A stretch of 64,000 bases of DNA from Oopsacas minuta (GCA_024704765.1 JAKMXF010000306.1:186001-250000), one strand, 5' to 3'. Positions 44,680 through 57,649 are shown, numbered from the stretch's first letter. The notes: generated from the letters alone by a model not told the origin. Program-made: numbers and translations.

Positions 44680-44687
44680 ATCTGAAT

Positions 44688-46590
44688 CCCTTATGAAAAA
44701 CTAAACAAGGTGATCTAATAATCTACAACAGTGTTATGGTTTTTCCTTGGATAGGAAATCAATTATTAACACCCTATATAGTATATATTGTCTAAATTGT
44801 CATCCATGGTTTCTACCGTAACTCAAACACAAGTCCATTTTTGTGTTCCATATTTTTGATATTTTCTAAAAGTTTTATAGATCATCTCATACATTCACGT
44901 CACTTTGAGATCAAAAAGTAATATTTTATGGCCTACATGGCTTCAAAGATTGGTATACTTTACTAATTAAAGTTTACTCGATACAACTTTGATCAATTCT
45001 TTGAATTTTTTAATATTGATTCGTATACGATATAACATTCTGCAAGTGTTTAATGCATGTATTTAGATAATAATGCACTGTTTCTGTAATGAAGAAACCA
45101 TGTATATACATGTTTCAGCTAAAATTGCATCCATGGCCTCAAATTTACTAGTTACTTTTAGACTTTATGTTAGTAAGCTATGCTTATAATCAATTCTTCC
45201 TTCTAACATCATTGGACATTTATTTTACCATTTTGATATTGAACCGGACTGTAGATGGGATACCAATTGAAGAAACCAATTACATATTCTGAAATAAGCA
45301 TGGGATAAACATGTGGAGCCTACAATACCAAGCTAATTATTGTAGTATTTTGTCAAATGTAATACTGTTCAAAATGTCTCTTAAATTAAGAATACCCATT
45401 TTTTCATTCTTCCCTCGCAACGAAAGAATTCCCCAGTAATGTAGCAACAATCCAATTTCAAATATTGTCCTATCCCCTTTGAGTGTCCCCTCTTTCAGCG
45501 CTCAACTATATGATTTTACTGGCCTGAATTTACTTGAGATATTTTTAAGAATTGATTTAATTGCATTTGTCCTTATATTTACTTATGAATTGAAACCATT
45601 ATCTTGCGACACATTCTTAAAATAAATCTATTTCAAATGTTTTGATGAGCTATTATATAAATATTAACATCTTGATTTTAAAAGAGCCTAAATCATCTGA
45701 AGGATGGCTATACGGAAATCCTATAATTGGAAAATTATGAGAGTGTTTAGTTTGTCCTAAGATCACACAACTATATCGGCCTTATATTTATGCCATCTCT
45801 GAGATCCACTGTCATGTATTACCTACGTCAAGCCTACTGTGCAGAATCCAGGAATTGTTGGTGGGTTTATTATCCAATTGGGGGTGCTGGAAGACCCCAG
45901 TGCGTCCCTGAACTTCAAGCCCCATTTACCACACCTTTCATTGCCATTCTACTGTAGGTAAGTTCAAAACTAGTAATTTTTTCTCCTGCTGAAAATTGTC
46001 ATTTAGCTATTAAGGTTTTGTTTCAGTATTCACGCACATTGGCTCATTGTGTATGTGAATATGTTGTAAATTTGTGCGATGTATTTTCAATTAATTAGCT
46101 ACTTATCAGTTTTTGTTCAACCTTAGCATACGTTTTAGCAGCAAACTTAGTGTTATTCTCTCATCTACATCCACCCACCTCAAGCTCAAATTTGGCACAA
46201 TTTGAGGTTCTGGGTATAAATAATAGGAATACAAATTGAAAAGTACTGAATTTTCAACAAGATCAATTGCAACCTTTCACACAAATGCTAAATTATCTTT
46301 GTTCTTTGGATGAACACAAAATTTCATACCCTTCCTAACTTAGCTTTCGCAAACTTTGCGAATAATTTCTCTTTGAAAGTAGACTCATTTTATTTAATTA
46401 TTGTGAAAATACACTTGTTTATATCATTTCAATGGATATGCTTTGAGTTTGTTATTTTCGCATACGTTGTAATTGGTAATTACCCGACTTCTTTATCAAT
46501 ATCTACAAACCGAGCAAGATATAAAGACACTTGAAAAGTCGTCATCTTGAGTATTTAGAAAAGGATCCTTCCTTTAAAGAATAGAAAATG
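44688..46590. other. AT-rich DNA, no gene recognised
   Basis: No frame with family resemblance. 45830-45960 is somewhat richer in G+C but has no coding signal. 46310-46534 is an open frame of low complexity. Confidence 0.4.
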
Positions 46591-46596
46591 GTTTAA

Positions 46597-48125
46597 AACG
46601 GTCAAGACGCATTTGTTTTTATTGAAGCCTCATATGTTGTTTCGTTACGAATTGCAAGAGCAAGGCAACCTAACATGATTGGAGAGGATCTAATTTTCCT
46701 TTATTCGAATGATGTATTTCGACTTGTTTAGGCGATGAGCATGCCAGAGGTTAACAATTTGCAATAAAATATTATTTGATATCTTAGAAATACGTCGACA
46801 CTTCATAGACGTATTTCTGAGATGTCGAACAATATTTTATTGCAAGTTGTAAACAGTTAAATAATGCACTTATAAATTGTTCTCATTACACCTTGATGAG
46901 TCGACTGATGTTTCTTCATGCTCACAATTATTTGTCTACTTTCGTTATGTATATGGGGAAAATTCAAGGGAGAGATTTAGCTTATACTTGAAACAACTAC
47001 GAAGGTACACTATGTGTTCGTATTGATTGAGACTATTTTCAAGAGAATTGAATTGAATGGAAGAATTTGTGTGGAATTTGCACCCACGGTACACCACTAA
47101 CAATCCTTGGTTCGGGTTCTCGTTTCCAAAAGCTTTTTAAGAATAGATCACCATAGGTCACCGGTATTTCTTGCATGATCCATAGGCAAGCACTAGCTTG
47201 TAAAACTCTGTCACCACATATTATTACAGTAATTACATTAGTCATTAAAATAGTCAATTATCAACTCGAGTGCGCGTAACACTCGCCTTTTCGGGAAATT
47301 TGCGAAGTTATGACTGCTAACCATCAGACTATACTTTCCACAGACACATGTAAGGTGGCTTTCTAAGGGTAAAGTCCTTAAACGAGTGTTAGAGTTGCTT
47401 CCCAAGATCAAATTATTCCTTGATCAACATGGCAAGCATGAATTTTTGGCACAATTAATGATCCTAGAAGCGCTTTATTTCTTGTGTATCTCGTGGATAT
47501 CCTTGAACGCATCAATACATTGAACCTCTCACTTCAGTGGATAGAACACTACACATTTGATTTGAGTGTTAACTCAAAGATTCCAAATGAAACTTCAATA
47601 TTGGGGAAGGAAAATTGACTCAGGAAATATATGTATGTTTGATAGATTGTCCGATTATTTCGAAAATGGGATAGTGATTTAAAGACCATGATCTCTGACA
47701 CCTTACGACGCTAGATGAATAATTTTCTCATTATCATCCTGAGCGGAAGGACTCAGCAGATTTTTAATTATTGAAAAGTCCTCACTATATCTCTCCAAGT
47801 AATCCTAGATAACAATGATTGGGCACATGATGAATTGATTGATCTTATTCATGATGTATCTGCCAGAGAACTATTAAATGAGAGGTATTGGGTTCCTTTT
47901 GTTGTTTATTGTACGATTCCTATCCTACTCTAACCAACAGTATCGTTGTTTCCTTTCCCTACTACTTACCTTGTGAATCAGGTTTTTCAACTCTGTTACA
48001 AATTTGCACTAGCAGTAGCAACAAATTGAAGGTAGTAGTTGATATTCGTTGTGACTCGCAGACACGGAGCCCGAAATTTATGCTTTAGTTAAAGTAAAGC
48101 AACTACACCCATCTCATTAATGCAT
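46597..48125 (+). pseudogene. ZBED/SCAND3-type hAT transposase relic
   Basis: Pieces in order on the plus strand across many frame changes: FIEASYVVSLRIARARQPNM (46620), FSLHLDESTDVSSCSQLFVY (about 46870), CMIHRQALACKTLSP (about 47180), FREICEVMTANHQTIL (about 47290), KLFLDQHGKHEFLAQL-like sequence (about 47400), and the C-terminal PTTYLCESGFSTLLQICTSS at about 47960 with KQLHPSH near 48100. The order matches ZBED9/SCAND3-like hAT transposases. It is decayed, with an insertion-like palindrome at 46754-46850. Confidence 0.82.
46754..46850. repeat. Imperfect palindrome with about 43-bp arms
   Basis: ACAATTTGCAATAAAATATT at the left end and AATATTTTATTGCAAGTTGT at the right end pair, as do AGAAATACGTC and GACGTATTTCT nearer the centre, around a loop of about 10 bases. 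It lies between two conserved hAT blocks, where no such structure is expected from the protein, so it may be a tiny inserted fold-back element. Confidence 0.8.
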
Positions 48126-48816
48126 TTTGTTAAACATCGTATTTGTAATAACTATTTGTCTATTTGATTAAATATATGTGGACTGAAAAATTGGGCCCGT
48201 GAATTCATTTGACAATTTGTTAAGGGATTGCCAGGCGAAATGATAAGGACCACTCTAACTGAAGTTAACTAACAGTATATTGCGTGGATAGTCAATCTGG
48301 AATTTCCACGTGAAAGAATGCATTGGCATTTATTCCGCTTTGCGTGTGAAACTTAGTTACCAAGGATTTCCTTTCCCACTTCCAGAGTATATCTCTAGTT
48401 CTAAGGGCTCAGATCACATCTCTTGATATCCCTATTAACTTTGTAAATTATATCTGAAACGCAGTCACTACTTAAAACGTGGCAATTGATGTCATAAAAG
48501 AGGTAGTCAAGCTAAGATATTATAGAATACTAGGAGTCACCAAGTATTCATCTCAAACACTTGGGTAAAGTACTCAATTAACCCACTGTGTTCCTCCCAA
48601 ATCCCATAAAATCTTAATCAAATAAAATCAAATTATCATGGTATGACAAATCCAATTCTCTGCCCGTGCTATATATATACAATAGTTTAACCCTCATATT
48701 TTTTCTTATGTTTTTGAACTAATACTTCTCATTTACTATTCACTGTAATTATGATTTAGAGTTGCATTTATGATTTTATGATCGTTTTGGTTATATTTAC
48801 AATATATTCTTTTTAG
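48126..48816. other. AT-rich DNA upstream of WD40 exon, no gene recognised
   Basis: No supported frame. The last 60 bases are pyrimidine-rich and end in the splice acceptor TTCTTTTTAG. Confidence 0.4.
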
Positions 48817-49002
48817 CTCTCTTCATTTATATATATGTCAATTTGGTGGTTATGTTCTACGTGTCTATTCTGAATCCTTCATGGAAATTTCGAGTTACTA
48901 CAACGACACTTCGATTTCTGGGCTTCTATCAAATGAACTTACACCTGAGGTCCCTTCACTTGTTACTTGTGGTCAAGGTAACATTACATTATGGCTATTT
49001 AG
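48817..49002 (+). CDS. WD40-repeat gene, exon A
   Basis: The exon follows TTTTTAG and ends before GTTGAT. It reads QFGGYVLRVYSESFMEISSY, then EVPSLVTCGQGNITLWLF, the last part being a normal WD-repeat beta-strand ending (VTCGxGxITLW). The codon left open at its end (AG) is completed by the first base of the exon at 55081 to give LFR-VISGK in frame, so the two exons fit each other exactly. Upstream exons are outside or unrecognised. Confidence 0.55.
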
Positions 49003-51163
49003 GTTGATACATTTTATAGTATATTTTTTCTTACTCTCGTTCTTGAATCATTTATTTTCAGCTATTTATGTATGATATTTTACCGCACATTTGTTGTGAA
49101 TTAGTAAGTTTCCACAGTTGGTATCATCATTTGCTACGTTTTTTCAACCCGACACGCTTACTCTTGTTTGTGTTCTCAATATGATATTGATGAATTATAT
49201 AAACTTTTATTTGGACCCAAGTAGATTTAACATTTGCGTTAACAATCTTTGATGATTTCGGTTTCAGTACTTTTTCTCTTTGCCTCTATATTTGAATAAT
49301 CAATTAGTTATTCAGAGATAGAGATCTGAAAGCTTAGATTTGAGTATTCGGAGTCGATTATTGTCGGTTATTAATATTATTTCTACATTACTATGGGTAC
49401 TAAGTAAGTTTGTCGTTGGATATATTCTATGCATACCACTAACTTTAAATGTGCCACAAGATAAATCTACTCTCAATCTAACAATATACAAATATTCAAA
49501 ACCTTTTCTGATTTTAGACATTTCTCCCTGGAGGACTTTCTATTCCGTCACAAACCGCTGATTCCGAAACCTCATCGCTTCAAAACGATCTTTCTCTATC
49601 TTTTTATTTCTTGGTTTATGGAACATTCATAAGTCACAAAGGATTAAGTCTAGATAATATGGTAAATGTTGTAATGTGGATGCTCAACTCTCTTTAATAT
49701 ACACTAAAAGTGCATAATTATTTCAACACAGGTAAATATACAATTACATATCCTGGCTATACTGCAAATATTTGATGATCCATACCATTTTATATCTGAA
49801 ATAACTTAATGAATTTGCTAGTTAACATTATCTTGACTAAAGCCTTACTTTGCTCATTAAATACATAATGTGCTAATTTCATATTCAATTCGTAATTCCG
49901 AAAAAGTATATGAGATGGAACAATTATGATAGCATATTTTATCCTACGGGTTTGAGTTACCCCAGTATGATCATTTCGTAAATTTACAGCAATTCTTATG
50001 GACTTATTAGCGCTTTCATATTTGTGCCATAAATTGCACATATCAGATATATATGCACCACTTCGTATGTGAATAATCGACTTATTTCCAACTAAAAGTC
50101 AGTTTAGAGTATCTGAAATTATTTTCATTTAGTATTACATACTGGTGCAATTTTCTAGTGATGTGCCACTTTTGTCACATGTGGCACAAACATTATAATG
50201 CTAAAAAGTCAAAGGAATATTCTATACGCAATTGAAGTATATGTATCCTGAGGTAATTCATGCCGATAGAATTCATATATGCTATCAGAATTATTCCATC
50301 TCATTTGAGTTTTGCGCAAATTCGAATTGATTATGTAATTTGCTCATCATCTATATAACTGAATACTGCAGGGAAATTTTAGCATTTTAAGAGGTAAAAA
50401 AGGTGCTGGAATCTCGATTTGGGTCCGGGAATTGGTTTGAATGAAGTGGTAAAATTCACATGTTCCTTCCGTTTCGAACAAACATTTCGTCCAGTAATCG
50501 GTTAATGAGCAAAATGTGGCAATATTTAAATCTAATTAAATACTTTTTCAAATATGCATATCCCCAATATAGCCAAGATATGTAATTGTACATTTGCTTG
50601 CGCTGAAATACTTATGCTGGGTTTGTGTACTCCATTATCAGGACACAGTGAACAAATCCATTGCCATTCAAAGAACTGCTAAACTAATCATAAGCCCGCC
50701 AAGGCCTGCGTATCGATACCGAATTTCACGAATCTGTTTATCGAGTCCGCAGCCGCGGTTTATGTTGATTCCAGCTTTCATCTTTTCCGTACCAATACAT
50801 CGGCTTTGCCAGTATTCTAACCAATATCTTTGAACATTCAGAAATTGGCCTAGCTCTATTGTTCTTGTGTGGCAACCTGACCGGTAGCAATGAAATCTAC
50901 CTAGTTTGAATAGGATCGCACATATCGATTGGTAAAATGTGAAAATTCGCTTGCACATATAGTGTAGTAAAATTGAGTTTGAATTGACATTACTTTTTGT
51001 AGGATATGATTCATCTCCTTCAGTATCATTTCTAACTTAAAATTTTATTTCCTTAAGCTCACTTTCCATCAAATTGACTTCTGTATAGCGGCCACCTTAT
51101 CAATGTCTCCAGTTTCCACTATTTTATGGGTTTACAGACACTATCTATTAGGGTCACAACCTC
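49003..51163. other. First part of the WD40-gene intron, no gene recognised
   Basis: Open frames here (49312-49561, 49790-50041) look accidental. 50590-50960 is richer in G+C. Its translation (QDTVNKSIAIQRTAKLI) vaguely recalls the 3' end of LINE reverse transcriptases, but the match is too weak to call. Confidence 0.4.
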
Positions 51164-51165
51164 TA

Positions 51166-52483
51166 CAGGGTGTCTCAAAAGTTTTTTCCTCCTCAGTACT
51201 TCGATTGAAGTCATTATAAATCGAACAGTATTGTTTACTAACCGACCATTTTTCAGATTATTATTAGTCTATAGTAGTCCAATACTACAATGACTACTTC
51301 ATTTCTTATTTGATAATCTGTTTATATTTTCGATATTTTTTCTCAACCCTCACAAATTTCATACATGGATGTCATGAAACCGAGATTTGCTGTTCGAGAG
51401 CGAGCGATTGGCATGATTGAAGTGGGTTCAACACCGAAAACAGTCGCGAATACTCTTAGAGTCACAATTCGGACAGTTCGGAACTGGTATAAAAGGCATA
51501 GAGCTGGATATTTGCTTGATGACAAGCCCCGGTCTGGACGTCCGACGAAGCTTTCCCGGATTCCGAAAATTATGATTCGAAAATCAATCGGGAAACGCTG
51601 CAATTCAACCCGAAATCTTGCGAAATATATCTCGTCTAAGTCGGTGACCGTTATCACGCGACACAATCGGAGCGAAGCCTATAAAAGACCCTCATACCCG
51701 AAATTGACTGAGAAACAAAAGGCAAAGAGGCTAGAATTCTGTCAGGAACGCAAAACATGGACTGGTCGTGATTGGGAAAGAGTTCTTTTTAGTGATGAAA
51801 GCCCTTTTGGGCTTTCCCATCCGACTAATAGGCAGAATGATCGTGTTTGGGACATTAATCCGCGCAACATTACCCCAGTTGAATCAGTCAAACCCCCCCC
51901 GAAAATGATGGTCTGGGGAATGATGAGCCGGCCAGGGCTATCAGAACTGCACTTCATCCCCCAAAGCGCTCAGTGAATACTGACTACTATATTAATGAAA
52001 TCCTGGAGAAGTTTTGTCTCCCTACCTTTAAGTGTAGAAAGACGAGGGCCCCACTTACCCAAAGGAAAATGTGTCGAAAGATGTCCGAGACAATTTTCAT
52101 GCAGGATGGCGCCCCTGCCCATACAGTCATAAGGACCCAGAAATGGCTTTCAGAGCATCTACCTGGCTTTTGGGAGAAAGGTGTTTGGCCTAGTAACTCC
52201 CCAGATTTAAATCCCATCGAAAATCTTTAGTCTATTATGCAAGCAGAGCTAGACAAGAGAAAGCCCGCTACAAATTTAACACAGCTCGGAAAATATTTGG
52301 AAAATATATGGAATGGGATTAGCCCGTCGATACTTGAGAATTTAGTTGATGGGATGCCAAGTCGAATTAATTCATGTATATAACTTAATTGTAACTATAT
52401 AGGCAAATAATTCGATGAATCTATCTAAGAAATTCTATATTATAGTGGTATTCATAAGACGAAAAGACTTTTGAGACACCCTG
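51166..52483 (+). mobile_element. Tc1/mariner-like element of DD37E type
   Basis: A 1318-bp element with inverted ends CAGGGTGTCTCAAAAG / CTTTTGAGACACCCTG and TA on each side (51164-51165, 52484-52485). It lies inside the WD40-gene intron in the same orientation as the gene. Confidence 0.95.
51365..52383 (+). pseudogene. DD37E transposase, one frameshift and one stop
   Basis: MDVMKPRFAVRERAIGMIEV starts a helix-turn-helix region, followed by DDKPRSGRPTK. Catalytic motifs are LFSDESPFGL, FMQDGAPAHTVIRTQ and SNSPDLNPIENL. I count 37 residues between the D of MQDG and the E of PIEN. A one-base change near 51970 (IPQSAQ, stop; NTDYYINEIL in the next frame) and a TAG in place of the usual W after PIENL break the gene. 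The C-terminus (MPSRINSCI) ends at 52383. Otherwise well preserved, hence a fairly young copy. Confidence 0.92.
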
Positions 52484-52689
52484 TAGATACTACCACTTCA
52501 TTCAGCTAACTTCCATTCTACATACGAGTTGCCTCCATACTTAATATGTATTTGAATTTGTATTTGATCCAAGGTTTCATGTTCCCCACATATCTACCTT
52601 CGGGCCTAGATTATACGTTTAGTATTGCAGTTGGATTCTTTCAAAGATTTTGACGCCTATACCTCTATAATTGCCTAAATCCTGGCGCT

Positions 52690-54045
52690 TCACACTCGCC
52701 TTGCTGAAACCCTGATTTGTACCGTATTTGCAGTTACCTGGTTAATGGCGTGCTTTTGTTTTGCACAGTCGATGCCGGTTATAATCACATGGTCCTGACC
52801 TGTGCATAATGTTCTTTATTGGTTCCATTCAGTGGGAGTAGCGATGAAGAAGGATCGATTACCAAGTGTTTTAAGGATTTAATGTTGGGTAGTTCTAGAA
52901 GGATGGCATTATTGTATAGGAGAGTGCAAGATGACTGTTTCACGTTTATCAGTTGGATGATGTAATCTAGTGTTGGAGAGTGGATGGCTTTGTAGGTACC
53001 TGATAAAAAGGATTATGAAGAGGATTTAATATTTGACCTGAAGGCAGTGTGAATCGAAGAAGAGTAGACGGTGTGAGTCTTGAGACTTGGTTGGTAAGTT
53101 TGGCTGCACAGGATCAGACATGCTGGAATCTGGAGACAGAAAGAAGAGAGATACAATTGTCGGGGCGAGAGGTCACCAGGGCTAGCGAGTTTCGCAGGAT
53201 TGATGGTTGAGATATTTCCGGAAGAGGATTAAGATGCGACTACTTTGTGAGACCTGAATTGACATGGACAGTGTGCTATTGAAGTTCCTTATTCTTGGGA
53301 TGATGGGATGCTAAATGAGGCGACCGATAGAGTGTCAAGATAGATTTTCGAGAGTAGTTGTCTAGTATCGATGATCTGAAATTCTGTTTTTGCGTCATTG
53401 ATGATGATATTGTTGTTGAGTAGCCCCGTACGGATGTCAGATTCACAAGATTTGCTGCGATAATTGGGGTGTCCTCAGATGTATAAAAGTTGGGTTTGAA
53501 GTAGGTGTAGATCTGGTGTAATCGGCGTAGCCTTGCATTCCAGGAAGATGGGATTTGATGAGATCAATAGATGGCTAGCATAATTAGTGAATAGGAGAGG
53601 ACCAATACAAGAACTTTGTGGGACGCCATGTTCAAGAGGAAGATCAGGAGAGTGGGATCCTTGATTGTGACATATTGTTGTCTGCCAGATTGATAGGATT
53701 GAAACCGTGAGAGCTTTGAGTCAGAGATGCCGAAATATGAATAAACGTTGAAGCAGAATGGTATGGTCGACGGTGTCAATGCTAAGCTGAGATAAAAAAC
53801 GAGAGAGTGACGTACTGACAGTTCATATTCAGGACGATGTTATTTTTTTGATCTTTATACATGCACTTTCTGTACTGTGATGTTTCCTGTAGGCGGACTT
53901 AGTAGTGGGGAAGAGATTTTGTTCAGTTAGATGGTTGACATTTTCTGTGGAATCAGCCTTCTAAGTGAGTTTGGAAAGTTGCTGAGAGGACCGTAGTTAG
54001 CGAGGACTGGATCAAGTTTGGGTACTTCAGTTTGGGACAGAAAAG
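52690..54045 (-). pseudogene. CR1/L2-like LINE reverse transcriptase relic
   Basis: Reading leftward on the minus strand: KLDPVLANYGPLSNFP (54030), LSNRP-type finger region, then LGIDTVDHTILLQRL (about 53775), FGISDSKLSRFQSYQSGRQQ (about 53710), LPLEHGVPQSSCIGPLLFT (about 53610), then INDAKTEFQIIDTRQLL (about 53360) and, near the 3' end, RSFFIATPTEWNQ (about 52830). This is the standard motif order of a CR1/L2/Rex-type reverse transcriptase, although the catalytic YADD box is decayed. Many shifts and stops; the endonuclease domain and tail are not seen. It is more G+C-rich than its surroundings. Confidence 0.85.
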
Positions 54046-55080
54046 TTTCAGCATCAAATGGCTCGCAGACGGTGAAAGAATATTGTTTTATACTGTTGTC
54101 AGTTTAAGTGGTTGTATATTAGCAACATGACTAGTATGATTGTGTATATATACACATAAATTTTTGCATTTCAATTTTTGTCTATTTGTCTGTTTGTTGT
54201 TCAAGGGAAGGATTTATGGAATGTTGGATATAATTCGAAATTCTCAATTCTAAGATTTCACTTATCTATGTATTTATCGTGTTTGTCAAGAATGTACAAA
54301 GAGTTTGCTAAAATATGACTAAATATATCGAATATGCTGGATCTAATTTTCATAGTTTTGCATCAGTCATATGTGTAAATTTATTGTTGTTTTTATAAAT
54401 ATATAGTGAACAATTAGTTGAGATCTTAAAATATGCGTAGACACGACTCTTAACAACTACAATGGAATAACAAAGTATGCTGGAAGAGATTTGTTTTGTT
54501 TCGCACGTAAGAATGGTTAGCGAAAAGCTGAGCATATAATAACGGGACCCTGGGTAGAAATTAATCAAAATCAAAAATCAAAAATTACAGATAATTGGCA
54601 TCTAACATATTATGTATACCATTATTTCACAAATAATACAGTATAAATGCATGTTCGCATATTCGATTTAAGACGCTGGTAGGCGCGCCATGGAAGACTT
54701 TTGGCATAAAGGGGTATTTTGGGTGCTGGATCTTGACCTGAGCGAGTATTTAGGAATATTCAACAATTGTCAACTGCGCAGCCAGTAAACAATATATGAT
54801 GTTCCCAAAATCGAATATTTCAAAAATCAAAATTATATTGGGAAAACCGAAAATGTGTAATACAATGCTTGTGGAAATATTCAGATATTTATGAGGTGAT
54901 TGATAACGTACCCTAATTTATATTTTTGTTACCGGAATTTTACTGTACGGATATTTAGTAATTATATATGATGCGAAAATTCTGTATCTATCTCATATTT
55001 ATGTCCTATTCCATGAATTTGTCAATTTCATTGAGACTATATACTGCCTTATATAATTTAGGAATTTCATTCTGTTATAG
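54046..55080. other. End of the WD40-gene intron, no gene recognised
   Basis: AT-rich, no supported frame. It ends in a pyrimidine-rich stretch and acceptor TTCTGTTATAG. Confidence 0.45.
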
Positions 55081-55490
55081 GGTTATATCTGGAAAGATTT
55101 TTCCCAAAGTTGTTCACAAACATCTGTTTCTCCAAACTCAGACGCCTCAACTCATTTATCTCGACATTTCAATTGCTAAACAGCAAAGATGCTATGCGGC
55201 AATCGATGGATCATTGTTGATATTTCTGTTAGAAACTGGGACTCTAATTTGTACTGTTTCTGATATTTATTGTAGCCCTATCTCATGTATATTATCAATA
55301 CCTGGGAAGAATATTTGCATTGTTGGCTCAGAAACAGGGGTACTGAAAGTCCTTGATGAAAATTTCCAACTGATATATTCCTTTCTTGGCCATACTAGTA
55401 CAATTACCTCAACTGCACTTCTTCCAAAATGTAATTTGATACTTACTGCAAGCAAAGATTCTACTTTACGAATGTGGAATATTGACACAG
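55081..55490 (+). CDS. WD40-repeat gene, exon B
   Basis: A 410-bp exon between TTATAG and GTATCA. The translation has three WD-type blades: QLIYLDISIAKQQRCYAAID with GSLLIFLLETGTLICTV; CILSIPGKNICIVGSETGVL with KVLDENFQLIYSFLGH; and TALLPKCNLILTASKDSTLR with MWNIDTG. The GH...WN(I/V)D spacing of the last blade is canonical. No stop in frame. I cannot assign the orthologue; beta-propeller scaffold function is all that the repeats imply. It ends with one base of an open codon. Confidence 0.75.
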
Positions 55491-56012
55491 GTATCATTTC
55501 CATTAAGTTATTATTCAAAATTTCCTGTATAAATTTAATTTAATTCCTCCCAGAATCCTTGTCTTTTTGTGTGCTACCATGACATTTACCATGAATAAAT
55601 TATATTACACGGAAATATTTATGTTAGTACACTATAGCCCGGATTAACCTATGTGTCAAGCAACCCTTGGCTTAGAGTCCCCATCTTTTGGGCAATCCAG
55701 TGTCGATCCAAGAGCATGGGAATTGTATATCCCACCAGGATATTAATTTAACGATAGAAGTTCTACTTCTATTTGGAGGTGGCAATGCAAATCTCAGGAT
55801 GACCCCAACGGTGTTTTCAATGATATTTATTTATTTTATTATGCCTTAAGGTTTTGGTTGAAATGAAAAGAATTGCCAAATTTATCACAATAATTGAATA
55901 ATCAAGAAAAATTATATTAGAATTCCTAACTTATACGTAGATCTAAATTTCCATGGTGTCAGGAATAATTTTTTCTAATGTTTTCCCCATTCCCCACACT
56001 TCACATATATAG

Positions 56013-56212
56013 ATTATATTCTATTGAAAGGAATGAAGGTTGGACCAAGTTGCCCAAGTTATGGAGGTTGCCCGGTAACTGGTAGTATCATGGTATTTAT
56101 CACTTCGTTATGTACTCAAGTTACAAACAGTAATATTTCTGCTACCTCGCATCTTACCCTGAATACCATGTTATATCAGCCAAATCTCATCTATATGCAC
56201 AGATTAGTTCAG
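56013..56212 (+). CDS. Possible next exon of the WD40 gene
   Basis: After the acceptor CATATATAG the frame that completes exon B's open codon reads DYILLKGMKVGPSCPSYGG and stays open to a GGTATTCC donor (about 67 codons). Phase agrees with exon B, but the sequence shows no clear WD blade and I do not recognise it. Confidence 0.28.
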
Positions 56213-57478
56213 GTATTCCTAAAAATCGATTTAATCGCTATGTTCAACCTCTTAACCAGTTAAGTGCCGCGCTTGGAACATATAGCTGCTTTAAATTGGT
56301 GTTTAACCTTAGGGCATGGAATTATATCAGTGGCGGAGGGAGGTCACAATTCGATGAGATACCATTTTACTTCATAAACATAATTTGAATACGAAAATTT
56401 CTACGAGAAATCCTCTATTTAGATGAATATAATTAATTGTGGTCTAAGTACCTTATTCTTAATGGAATATGTCAGTCACTTATACTTATATTAGTGGGAT
56501 AAAGAGAGGGGTAACAAGAGCGCTGAATTTTTGTTTTAATCCTTTTAGTTTGAATTTTGTCAAGCTTGTCGAAGTTGACCAAATTGAATCTTCTAATTGC
56601 GTTCCAATTGAAATCCTATTCATTTCCTCAAATTCTATCGATGTTCTTAGCCTTATTTTACTCGATATTTATAGCTATTTTCTTCCATATTTCATCAACA
56701 TTCAGGGATCAAAAATTTAGCTTGCGACCAATTCATCTTTAAAAGCCATCGTATGCCCCATTGTTGGGTGCCATACGACCTTCGTATATCTTCATTTCTA
56801 GGATTAAAAATCTTTTATTGCTCTAAATTCTCGCAGAATCCGTTGACTCGAATTCTGCATACTTTACTGTCTCGATTATGCTCTATACTTATTCTAGTGT
56901 TTGGGTAACCAGATTTGAAATTTAATTATTATAACAATCCAAATTACTGGTACATACACATGATTTTCTTGATGTTCAATTTTTATCTCATTATTCATAC
57001 TTAAAAATATCGACCGAATCTTGCAGAAATACCTAAATTTTCCTTTGCTTACGCGTAGGGTTTGCATATCCGATGACGCTATTGTGTGATCCACATAAAC
57101 TTATCTCCCAATTCAGTGAATACCGGAGGTTATATCTGGTTGAAGTTTCACACCAAATAATTTTCGGTCAATCAGACCCTATGCTTTGATCGATTATTTA
57201 TGCTTCTATTCATTTGGTTCTGTGACCATGGTAGTGTTTATATTTATACTACTACCAATATGTATAATATATTTGTCTTGAATGTAGTCTGCAAATCTAA
57301 TCGTAAATACATATATTTATCACAGGACTAATCATATCTTGTGGAATGTTTCGAAATATGCACAATTTCAATGTCCTACATTATTCACATTCAATGTAAA
57401 TTTTCTTTCCTAAAATGGATTATTTAGTATAATATTATAGTTTCGAGAATTCTTACTAAGTACTTTATTTTGCGAAAG
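56213..57478. other. AT-rich DNA, no gene recognised
   Basis: Short frames at 56469-56742 are hydrophobic and low complexity. Nothing else can be supported. Confidence 0.4.
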
Positions 57479-57507
57479 TTAAGTCCGCACAGTATGTGCG
57501 GACTTAA
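57479..57507. repeat. Perfect 13-bp hairpin
   Basis: TTAAGTCCGCACA, loop GTA, TGTGCGGACTTAA. Both arms pair without mismatch. The G+C-rich inner part stands out in very AT-rich DNA. It could be a terminator-like or processing hairpin in a transcript, a protein site, or a relic of a transposon end. Confidence 0.85.
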
Positions 57508-57649
57508 GATTTACGATTTTGACAATTAATTTTGTACAACGAATTTCTTTAACCGTGACATTCGCTATATAATGCCTAGCTATTATTCGAACCATGGGAT
57601 ACTTGAAGTACAATAAATTTGATACCCAAATTATTATTCATGATATGTC

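Noticed and set aside
50594-50958. Possible LINE 3' end or SINE
   Set aside because: Only a vague resemblance (AIQRTAKLI) and no second copy or tail seen.
55081-55490. WD40 exon considered as a possible RAG2-like partner of the RAG1-like element
   Set aside because: The repeats are WD40 and not kelch, the gene is 20 kb away and has ordinary host exon/intron structure.
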